Part shown: one piece after another, positions 1-6,300 of the stretch | Numbering within the stretch: the stretch's first letter is position 1 | Layout of the letters: the number at the start of each line of letters is the position of its first letter | Source: an uncultured Gammaproteobacteria bacterium | GTDB taxonomy: Bacteria; Pseudomonadota; Gammaproteobacteria; CAIUAS01 | Length of the DNA stretch: 8,623 nt | Direction of reading: 5' to 3' | NCBI GenBank assembly: GCA_903897205.1 | Contig: CAIUAS010000267.1 | Span: forward strand, 1-8,623 | Program-made: the position numbers and the translations under genes | The notes under the pieces: model-generated | Database searches by the model: none | The model's input: the letters and a program-made list of their open reading frames with translations, nothing else | What the model was told of the DNA's origin: nothing

Positions 1-1115
1 TCTTCACTACGTATTCGATTTATTTCGCGGGCTAAATCAAATAATACCGCTAATGCTTCAGGCGTATTAAAATCATCATTCATTGCGTCGATAAAACGTG
101 TTTGGAATTGATTCTTTTCAAATTCTGTTGTGATTGGTAGATCGCGTAATGCCGTATAAAAACGCGTTAAAGCATGATGCGCACTGGCCAAGTTTTCTTT
201 GGCATAATTAACAGGGCTACGATAATGGCTAGCTATTAAAAAATACCTCACCACTTCTGCCGGATATTCTGCTAATACAGCTTTTACGGTGGAAAAATTA
301 CCTAAAGATTTAGACATTTTTTCTTTATCGATCTGCACAAAACCGATGTGCATCCAGGTATTAACGAATTTTTCTCCCGTAGCCGCTTCTGATTGGGCAA
401 TCTCATTTTGATGATGCGGAAAAATTAAATCAAAGCCACCGCCATGAATATCAAAATGTTTACCTAAACAATCTAAAGACATTGCTGAACATTCGATATG
501 CCAACCAGGCCGCCCTGCTCCCCAGGGCGACTCCCAATTCGGTTCACCTGGTTTGGCGAGTTTCCATAAAACAAAATCTAAAGCCTCTTGTTTATTATCG
601 CTTACTGCAACGCGGGCCCCTGAACGTAGCTGCTCGATATCTTGATGCGATAATTGTCCGTAATTTTTGAATTGATTAATGGCATAACAGACATCGCCAT
701 TATCAGCGATATAAGCATATTTCTTATCGATTAAGGTTTGAATTATATCAATAATTGATTTTATATAGTCGGTCGCGCGAGGTTCTAGCGTTGGCGGTAG
801 AATATTTAACGCGGCCATATCTGCATTCATGACATTAATAACGCGTTCAGTTAATGCGGCGATAGATTCATTATTTTCGTGGGCACGCTTAATTATTTTA
901 TCATCTATATCAGTGATATTTCGCACATAAGTCACTTCGTAACCTTGCATGCGCAAGAAACGAATGGCCGTATCAAAAACTACGGAACAACGGGCGTGGC
1001 CAATATGTATATTGTCGTAAACAGTCATGCCACAAAGGTAAATGCCTATTTTACCGGGTTGAATTGGTTTAAATACTTCTTTTTGCTGAGTTAAGGTGTT
1101 ATAGATATGTAACAT
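1..1115 (-). CDS. cysS: Cysteinyl-tRNA synthetase (partial, C-terminus beyond window edge)
   Basis: CysS charges tRNA-Cys with cysteine in the cytoplasm and is a class I synthetase that works as a monomer. I translated the minus strand from the ATG at 1115: it begins MLHIYNTL and stays open to the left edge, giving 371 complete residues of a family that is usually about 460. The class I HIGH motif is at residues 37-40 and KMSKS at 266-270. The four zinc ligands of the E. coli enzyme (C28, C209, H234, E238) fall at identical residue numbers. The stretch VRNITDIDDKI is also family-typical. The missing part is the end of the helical anticodon-binding domain, lost only because the window ends. 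The start lies 12 bases after the gltX stop, with only a weak AGAG upstream, so co-transcription and perhaps coupling with gltX are likely. Identification is secure. Confidence 0.96.
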   Translation of the reverse strand, partial: MLHIYNTLTQQKEVFKPIQPGKIGIYLCGMTVYDNIHIGHARCSVVFDTAIRFLRMQGYEVTYVRNITDIDDKIIKRAHENNESIAALTERVINVMNADMAALNILPPTLEPRATDYIKSIIDIIQTLIDKKYAYIADNGDVCYAINQFKNYGQLSHQDIEQLRSGARVAVSDNKQEALDFVLWKLAKPGEPNWESPWGAGRPGWHIECSAMSLDCLGKHFDIHGGGFDLIFPHHQNEIAQSEAATGEKFVNTWMHIGFVQIDKEKMSKSLGNFSTVKAVLAEYPAEVVRYFLIASHYRSPVNYAKENLASAHHALTRFYTALRDLPITTEFEKNQFQTRFIDAMNDDFNTPEALAVLFDLAREINRIRSE

Positions 1116-1127
1116 TTATTTTGTGCT

Positions 1128-2528
1128 CTATTTAATTTCGCTCGCCGCTGTTAAACGAGCATGGATTTTATCTTTGCCTAATAATTCTACGATATGCCCC
1201 ATTTCAGGCCCATGCAGTTCGCCTGTTAGCGCAACGCGCAAGGGTTGAAATAATGCTTTACCTTTAATATTTAATTGTTGAGAAACCGCATTACTTAATG
1301 CTTTAAAATCCGTACCTGCTTGTGCAAGCACGGTAATAGCGGTTTCAAATAATTTTGCATCCGCCTGTTTTAAAATAGCGCTGCTCTCTGCTGAATAATG
1401 CAAATCCGTAAAAAATATTTTTGCCCAGTGCAGTGCATCAGTGGGAAATGTAATGTTCGCTTTTATGGTTTGAATAAAAAGATTTTTTGCTGTGGTTGGT
1501 ATTAATTGTTGTACTTCTGCGCCTAACCAATCCCATAGAGAACTTTCATCCAGGTGTTGTACTGCTTGTTTTTGCCAATATAACAATTGTTCTTGATCAT
1601 AACGCGCAGGCGCTGAGCCCAACGCACTGACTGAAAAATTAGTGGCTAACTGTGTTAAATCCATATAACTATTGTCAGGATAGTAATGGCCTAATCTGCC
1701 CAAATAGTTAATAATAGCTTGCGGTAGAAAACCTAATTGCTTTAATTCTTTGATATTTCTGCTGCCGTGTCGCTTAGATAGCGGCGCTCCATCTGGGCCC
1801 ACAATAAGCGCCATATGGCCATATTGCGGAAAGGGTAAGCCTAATGCCTGCAGTATCATCAATTGGCGCGGTGTATTGGTTAAATGATCTTCGCCACGCA
1901 GTACATGAGTTACTTTCATAACAGCGTCATCAATCGCATTACAAAAAAAGAAAGCTGCGGTGCCATCGCCTCTTCTAATGACAAAATCGCCAATTTCATT
2001 ACTTTGAAAGCGTTGTGGCCCTCGCACAAAATCATTAAATTCGATAACTTGACTATCAGGCACTCGAAAACGCAAAGTCGGTTTTAAGCCTTGCTCAATT
2101 TTTTGTTTAATTTGTTCCGCTGAAAGTTGTCGGCAAGTACCTTGATAACGGGGCGGTTTGCCTGAGGATAATTGAAGTTTGCGTGCAATAGCTAATTCTT
2201 GATCCGAGCAAAAACAAGGATAAACATGCTTAGCCTCTTCGAGCTGCTGGTAATATTGTGCATAAATGGATTGGCGTTGTGATTGAAAATAAGGAACCTG
2301 ATCGCCGCCTACTCCAGGGCCTTCCTGCCAAGCTAAACCTAGCCAGAGCAAGTCATGTTGCAGCTGCTCGGCATACGTTTCTTCTGAGCGATTTTGATCA
2401 GTATCTTCTATACGTAATAGAAAAATACCTTTATCATGCTTAGCTAATAAGGCATTAAATAAGGCAGTTCTAACATTGCCAATGTGTACGTAGCCGGTTG
2501 GGCTAGGTGCAAAGCGTGTTTTTGTCAT
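1128..2528 (-). CDS. gltX: Glutamyl-tRNA synthetase, second type (GluRS2-like)
   Basis: A class I synthetase that attaches glutamate to tRNA, 466 residues, which is normal length. The catalytic Rossmann domain starts at once with RFAPSPTGYVHIGN (HIGH-type motif at 15-18), followed by LLRIEDTD near 38-44. VLRGEDHL lies near 209-216. The KMSKS-type motif is P-L-S-K-R at 249-253, where E. coli has K-L-S-K-R. The C-terminal helical anticodon-binding domain runs from about 310 and ends with LFQPLRVALTG and a GKDK segment. The E. coli zinc-site spacing C-x-C-x24-C-x-H is preserved as C105, C107 and C132, but the fourth ligand is Q134. These traits match the second GluRS paralogue of some proteobacteria, which in Helicobacter and Acidithiobacillus charges tRNA-Gln; whether this one does is inference. 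The ATG at 2528 is the only sensible start because the active-site motif follows immediately, although no clear ribosome binding site precedes it. It is divergent from lpxH and probably leads cysS. Confidence 0.95.
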   Translation of the reverse strand: MTKTRFAPSPTGYVHIGNVRTALFNALLAKHDKGIFLLRIEDTDQNRSEETYAEQLQHDLLWLGLAWQEGPGVGGDQVPYFQSQRQSIYAQYYQQLEEAKHVYPCFCSDQELAIARKLQLSSGKPPRYQGTCRQLSAEQIKQKIEQGLKPTLRFRVPDSQVIEFNDFVRGPQRFQSNEIGDFVIRRGDGTAAFFFCNAIDDAVMKVTHVLRGEDHLTNTPRQLMILQALGLPFPQYGHMALIVGPDGAPLSKRHGSRNIKELKQLGFLPQAIINYLGRLGHYYPDNSYMDLTQLATNFSVSALGSAPARYDQEQLLYWQKQAVQHLDESSLWDWLGAEVQQLIPTTAKNLFIQTIKANITFPTDALHWAKIFFTDLHYSAESSAILKQADAKLFETAITVLAQAGTDFKALSNAVSQQLNIKGKALFQPLRVALTGELHGPEMGHIVELLGKDKIHARLTAASEIK

Positions 2529-2621
2529 GGCTAATTAATTGATTTCATAAGACTAAAAATTTAAATGAGGCCTAATTTAGCACGTCATTACTAGCATGCG
2601 AAGAGGATGACCAAAAAAAAT
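2529..2621. promoter_or_regulatory. Divergent promoter region between gltX and lpxH
   Basis: These 93 bases must carry, or adjoin, the start signals for both gltX (leftward) and lpxH (rightward). For lpxH, the best sigma70-like pair I see is TTGTCA at 2522-2527, just inside gltX, 18 bases from CATAAG at 2546-2551; an alternative is TTGATT at 2539-2544, 17 bases from TAAATG. For gltX on the minus strand only weak candidates exist, such as ATGACG with a TTAAAT box. No operator-like palindrome or riboswitch is evident. The location is reasonable but the individual boxes are weak. Confidence 0.3.
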
Positions 2622-3341
2622 ATGTATACGCTTTTTATCTCTGATCTACATCTTGCGCCTACGCATCCTGAATTGATTAATTTTTTTTTAAGTTTTCTGC
2701 AATCTAAAACCAAACAAGCCGACGCCTTGTATATTTTAGGGGATTTTTTTGAAGTATGGGTAGGAGATGATGATAAATCTGAGTTTGCCCAAACTATTAT
2801 AGCCGCCTTAAAATCCTTAACTAGTCGTGGTTTGCCGGTCTACTTTATGCATGGTAATCGTGATTTTTTGATTGGCTCGCAATTTCTGGCTGAAACTGGC
2901 TGTCAATTATTAGCTGACCCCTCTCTTATAGATCTTTATGGAGTCCCTACACTACTTATGCATGGCGATACTTTATGTACCCAAGATATGGCTTATCTAC
3001 GCTTTCGAGAAAAAGCAAGAAACCCTTTTTATCAGCGTTTATTTTTAAGTTTACCTTTGTTTATTCGAAACCGCATTGCTCGCTATTTACGTAATAAAAG
3101 CAGCCAACAAACAAATATAGAATATCTAAACCTTAGTGATGCAGCCCCAACTGCCATTTTAGAAGTGATACAACAATATCAAGCCGAACAACTCATCCAT
3201 GGTCATACTCACCGCCCTTGCATTCAAACCTATTACGGCATTCCTCCTTGGAAAAGAATCGTGTTAAGTGACTGGCATGCGCAAGGTAATGCGCTAATCT
3301 GCTTTCCTGATAAGACACAGCGCTTACTCTATTTCCCATAA
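2622..3341 (+). CDS. lpxH: UDP-2,3-diacylglucosamine diphosphatase (lipid A synthesis)
   Basis: LpxH hydrolyses UDP-2,3-diacylglucosamine to lipid X and UMP at the cytoplasmic face of the inner membrane, the fourth step of lipid A synthesis. It is a calcineurin-like metallophosphoesterase using two manganese ions. With the start at 2622 the protein has 239 residues and begins MYTLFISDLHL. The metal ligands D8, H10, D41, N79, H114, H195 and H197 are then all present at the same numbers as in E. coli LpxH. The signature blocks are LGDFFEVWVGDD, MHGNRDF, MHGDTLC and IHGHTHRP. An upstream ATG at 2607 would add five residues (MTKKN), but the AGAGG at 2602-2606 abuts it with no spacing. From 2622 that AGAGG is about 15 bases away, longer than ideal, so the start choice rests mainly on the family alignment. 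An A8 tract lies between the two candidate starts and a T9 tract sits at 2681-2689. Confidence 0.95.
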   Translation: MYTLFISDLHLAPTHPELINFFLSFLQSKTKQADALYILGDFFEVWVGDDDKSEFAQTIIAALKSLTSRGLPVYFMHGNRDFLIGSQFLAETGCQLLADPSLIDLYGVPTLLMHGDTLCTQDMAYLRFREKARNPFYQRLFLSLPLFIRNRIARYLRNKSSQQTNIEYLNLSDAAPTAILEVIQQYQAEQLIHGHTHRPCIQTYYGIPPWKRIVLSDWHAQGNALICFPDKTQRLLYFP

Positions 3342-3344
3342 AGT

Positions 3345-3368
3345 AGGGTTGGCATAAACTCCAATCCT
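3345..3368. other. Hairpin just after lpxH
   Basis: AGGGTTGG (3345-3352) can pair with CCAATCCT (3361-3368) around an 8-base loop, giving eight pairs including one G-U. It begins four bases after the lpxH stop. No T tract follows on the plus strand, so it is not a canonical intrinsic terminator. It could protect the 3' end of the lpxH transcript or modulate the promoter it overlaps. Chance occurrence is possible. Confidence 0.35.
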
Positions 3369-3376
3369 CGTATAAA
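3349..3376 (+). promoter_or_regulatory. Candidate sigma70 promoter for the coiled-coil gene
   Basis: TTGGCA (3349-3354, five of six matches to TTGACA) is separated by 16 bases from TATAAA (3371-3376, five of six matches to TATAAT). A start of transcription near 3383 would leave a leader of roughly 28 bases before the ATG at 3411. The -35 box lies inside the left arm of the hairpin at 3345-3368. It suggests that the unknown gene can be expressed independently of lpxH. Confidence 0.45.
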
Positions 3377-3410
3377 CTTATAGCTAACAACAACTTATTG
3401 AGTGGATACA

Positions 3411-4883
3411 ATGCCAGACATCAACAGTTATAAAGAAATAATAGCGTTAATTAATAAAATGCAAAGCAGTAATTTGCTTCCTCGTTTAGCCAGTAAATTA
3501 GGAATGTCACAAACAACATTAAGAAATCTAACGGATAATTTTAAGCAACAAACTGAAAACCTATCTAGTAACCTCTCACCGGATCAACTAGCAAAAAACA
3601 TTCTCGATCCTTATAGCACGCTCAATCAATTTCAAGCTATGTTGCGCGAAATTGCCCAAGATGAAGAATTGACGAAAGAATTAGCTATTAGTCATGCGCT
3701 GCTTAATAAACTAGAAGAAGATATAGTGTCCATGAAAGAATATATGGAAACTCAAGCGAGCGCGCATGTGTTTGATGACGATGATGATGAAAATCTTGAT
3801 CCTGCCGCGCTTGAAGAAAAAAATACCTTTAAGGAATTTTTGGCGCATCACGCGAAACTTGAAGAACAAATGCAAGAAGCTGAAAAATTAGAAAAATCAA
3901 TTAAAAATCTTGATGTGGTTATTAGCGAAAGTAAAGTTGATTTGGTTGCCGCTCAAAGCAACGATTTACTTTCTTCACGCCAAGCGCTTAACCAATCAGT
4001 TGATGCTTTATTAATTGCAAAATTTATTCAACCCACCGATGCTTCGGGCGCTGTTAAAACTCAACAACAAATTAATGCAGAATTGACATCTATTAGAGAA
4101 AATAATAAGTACCATCGCGCTGACGACTCTCCGGGCGTCAAACTTCTTAAAGACTTTAATAATATCAACCAAGAACTCAATGCATTAATGGATCGTAATT
4201 TTACTCAGTTCGAATTACTTTCTAAGCTTCAATCAGTCGCAGATGCTAGGGGCACTAATATCGATGCGGGCTTATCGATAGTGTCTCTTATAGGACAAGC
4301 AACTTTTACGCAAATTAATAATCTACAACTGCGAGCAGATAAACTTATTCAGAGTAATAAGCGCATAGATAACGGTGAACTTAATCAGCTGCAACAAGAA
4401 TATCGAGACACTAAAAAACAATTAGAAGCAGCGGAAAAACAATTAAATCAAAAACCAGATGCAAATGTGCAAAACAGAGTGCATGAATTGGAAGCAAAAA
4501 TAGGTGATTTGCTACCTAAAATACAGGATTTACAACAATATAATAATGGTAATCGCCAAAATGATGTTGTAGAAGCGAAACAAATATTCAATCAATTAGA
4601 GCAGTTTAAGGGAAATAGACAAGTACGAGTAGACAAAATAAACAATGTTTTTGGTCAAATAGTACAAGCTCAAACGCAAAAATCCATTTTCATTGAAAGG
4701 AAACGTAACCTTAATGAAGAAATGGCTAAAACGGTAGGAAACAAGCCTAACTTAACAACCTCAAAAAACCCTAACACAACGCCTACTAATGCGCCTAAAA
4801 GAACAGCCCAGCAAACGCCTTCACAGGATGAACAAGAGCAGACTGCTTATAAGCGACCAACTAATAAGCCAAAACAAGCTTAA
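3411..4883 (+). CDS. Coiled-coil protein of unknown function
   Basis: I do not recognise this 490-residue protein. I start it at the ATG at 3411; an in-frame GTG at 3402 would add three residues, but the GAGTGGA around it serves better as a weak ribosome binding site for the ATG. There is no signal peptide and no membrane segment. Residues about 24-42 (LPRLASKLGMSQTTLRNL) resemble a helix-turn-helix. Charged, heptad-like helices are visible near 85-115, 135-180 and 305-375. A run of five Asp then Glu sits at 122-127. From about 445 the protein becomes disordered, rich in Thr, Asn, Pro and Lys, with an acidic patch SQDEQEQ some 14-20 residues from the C terminus, followed by a basic end. Gln, Asn and Lys are abundant throughout, unlike the neighbouring enzymes. 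It is convergent with cvpA, the stop codons overlapping, and has its own likely promoter. A secreted effector or a structural or scaffold protein are both possible. I am confident it is coding; function is open. Confidence 0.85.
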   Translation: MPDINSYKEIIALINKMQSSNLLPRLASKLGMSQTTLRNLTDNFKQQTENLSSNLSPDQLAKNILDPYSTLNQFQAMLREIAQDEELTKELAISHALLNKLEEDIVSMKEYMETQASAHVFDDDDDENLDPAALEEKNTFKEFLAHHAKLEEQMQEAEKLEKSIKNLDVVISESKVDLVAAQSNDLLSSRQALNQSVDALLIAKFIQPTDASGAVKTQQQINAELTSIRENNKYHRADDSPGVKLLKDFNNINQELNALMDRNFTQFELLSKLQSVADARGTNIDAGLSIVSLIGQATFTQINNLQLRADKLIQSNKRIDNGELNQLQQEYRDTKKQLEAAEKQLNQKPDANVQNRVHELEAKIGDLLPKIQDLQQYNNGNRQNDVVEAKQIFNQLEQFKGNRQVRVDKINNVFGQIVQAQTQKSIFIERKRNLNEEMAKTVGNKPNLTTSKNPNTTPTNAPKRTAQQTPSQDEQEQTAYKRPTNKPKQA

Positions 4884-5383
4884 TAACTTAGCATTAAGTG
4901 CTCTGTTACCGCTTTAGGCAAGAAACCGTGTAGCCATAATTGGATGGGTTGAAATTGTGGTATTAGCAAGGAAGCTTTCCACCACATTTCTTGCTGCATG
5001 GGGGTAAGGCTCGCTAACATCAATAATAAAGAAACCACTAATACCCCTCGGGCAAACCCAAATATTACACCTAACATTCGATCGGTGCCGGATAATCCGG
5101 TGCTATCGACTAATTGCGCAATCAGATAATTAATAAAAGATCCCAGTAATAAAGTAATAATAAATAAAATACCAAAGCTTGCAATTTGCCTTAATGAGCC
5201 AGAGTGAATATAGTTTGTTAGCAAACTGGCTAATGTCCCTGAAAAACTAAAAGACACCCAAAAAGCAACTGCCCAAGTTACTAATGACAATGCCTCACGG
5301 ACAAAACCCCGCACTAAACTTACAATCACGGATAATCCGATGATCCCGATAATTACATAATCGACCCATGTAAACATATGCAT
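4880..5383 (-). CDS. cvpA: CvpA family inner-membrane protein
   Basis: CvpA was named for a requirement in colicin V production in E. coli and is linked to envelope homeostasis; its biochemical role is not settled. The 167 residues match the family length (162 in E. coli). Four hydrophobic segments lie at about 8-26, 34-55, 66-90 and 103-123. The family signatures VRGFVREALSLVTW (near 23-37) and TGLSGTDRMLG (near 94-104) are nearly identical to E. coli, as is LIPQF near 140. Two ATG codons compete: 5383, two bases after the dedD stop, and 5377, which gives MFTWVDY and aligns better with the E. coli start MVWIDY. A weak GAGA inside the dedD end is the only ribosome binding candidate, so coupling to dedD is likely. 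It ends the operon and its stop overlaps that of the convergent coiled-coil gene. purF, the usual next gene, is absent. Confidence 0.93.
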   Translation of the reverse strand: MHMFTWVDYVIIGIIGLSVIVSLVRGFVREALSLVTWAVAFWVSFSFSGTLASLLTNYIHSGSLRQIASFGILFIITLLLGSFINYLIAQLVDSTGLSGTDRMLGVIFGFARGVLVVSLLLMLASLTPMQQEMWWKASLLIPQFQPIQLWLHGFLPKAVTEHLMLSY

Positions 5384-5385
5384 AT

Positions 5386-6261
5386 TTATTTATTCTCTGT
5401 GACCGGACTAAAGGGTACTACTTCGCCTTTTATCTTTAATTCTTTTTCTAGACGTTCATTAATTGCATCCGCTTTCACACGCTTAACTTCAGGCCCCATG
5501 AATACGCGAGTTAAGGTACCTAGCGAAGTTTTAACCGGTTGTGTATAGGCTTTAAACCCATGCTCATGTAATTGTTTAATCAAATCTTTAGCGTTAGATT
5601 CATTTGCAAAACTACCTAGCCTTACTACCCACGCCACGCCAGCTGGAACTTCTGCTGCCGAGGGCGCACTAATTAAAGCAACCGGTGTTTGCGCTGATTT
5701 TTTATGAGCGACCTCTTCGGGTTTAGTTGTTTCAGCATGGTGGTTTTTTTCTGAATGCTTTTTAGTGACGCTGGTTTTATTAACTGCTTTTTTAGGCGCT
5801 GAATTTACCGTCGTTATTTTTGAGGTGGTTTTAGGAACAGCAATTTGACTGCTATGATTCGTTATATGATCTGTTTTTTGCTTGGCAGTAGGGGGACTCA
5901 ATGTGTGATCTTCAATGGCATTAATATTATTAGCCGTATTTTCCGAGGATGCTAAATTATTTGTTTGCGAAACAGTTGAGGTGGGTTGATTTGCCGTTTG
6001 TACACTGCTCGCCGTATTCGTTGGCGGTATAGTTGTGGCACTATTAGGAGCATTCAAATCTTTATTTTGTATCATCACAATGGCTTGCGGTGCTGGCGTA
6101 GGTTTAGCCGGCGCAGGTGGAATTTGCGCTGACACAGTCGTTTGTTTAGTTTCCGGAGCAGTATTATTTGAGCCTTTTAATAAAAGCGGCAAAAATATAA
6201 CTGCTAATGCCACAATGACAACGGCTCCAATAATGCGTTGTCTTAATTTACCTTCCATCAT
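5386..6261 (-). CDS. dedD: DedD-like SPOR-domain cell division protein
   Basis: DedD is a bitopic inner-membrane protein whose periplasmic SPOR domain binds denuded septal peptidoglycan and helps constriction. From the ATG at 6261 the protein has 291 residues: a short basic N terminus (MMEGKLRQR), one membrane helix at about 10-28, a roughly 170-residue linker rich in Thr, Asn, Ser, Pro, Ala and Lys, and a SPOR domain at about 208-285 starting GVAWVVRLGSF. The sequence AAGAGGG at 6276-6270 sits 8 bases before this ATG, the best ribosome binding site in the window. It rules against the longer in-frame start, a TTG at 6291, whose first codons would be this binding site. E. coli DedD is about 220 residues, so the linker here is clearly longer. 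The gap from the folC stop is 39 bases and to cvpA is 2. Gene order and architecture support DedD rather than another SPOR protein such as FtsN. Confidence 0.9.
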   Translation of the reverse strand: MMEGKLRQRIIGAVVIVALAVIFLPLLLKGSNNTAPETKQTTVSAQIPPAPAKPTPAPQAIVMIQNKDLNAPNSATTIPPTNTASSVQTANQPTSTVSQTNNLASSENTANNINAIEDHTLSPPTAKQKTDHITNHSSQIAVPKTTSKITTVNSAPKKAVNKTSVTKKHSEKNHHAETTKPEEVAHKKSAQTPVALISAPSAAEVPAGVAWVVRLGSFANESNAKDLIKQLHEHGFKAYTQPVKTSLGTLTRVFMGPEVKRVKADAINERLEKELKIKGEVVPFSPVTENK

Positions 6262-6269
6262 CAATACCA

Positions 6270-6276
6270 CCCTCTT
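6270..6276 (-). promoter_or_regulatory. Ribosome binding site deciding the dedD start
   Basis: Read on the minus strand this is AAGAGGG, 8 bases before the ATG at 6261 (a second ATG follows directly at 6258). It is a strong Shine-Dalgarno match with good spacing. It fixes the dedD start downstream of the alternative TTG at 6291. Confidence 0.75.
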
Positions 6277-6300
6277 AAAATTATTAAACAAGCGGGCCGA

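Noticed and set aside
879..1094. 71-codon plus-strand open frame opposite cysS.
   Set aside because: Lies wholly opposite the highly conserved catalytic region of CysS, so it is a shadow frame.
4879..4898. CTTAAT/ATTAAG inverted repeat as a bidirectional terminator.
   Set aside because: Only six pairs, almost all A-T, with no T tract on either strand; too weak to call.
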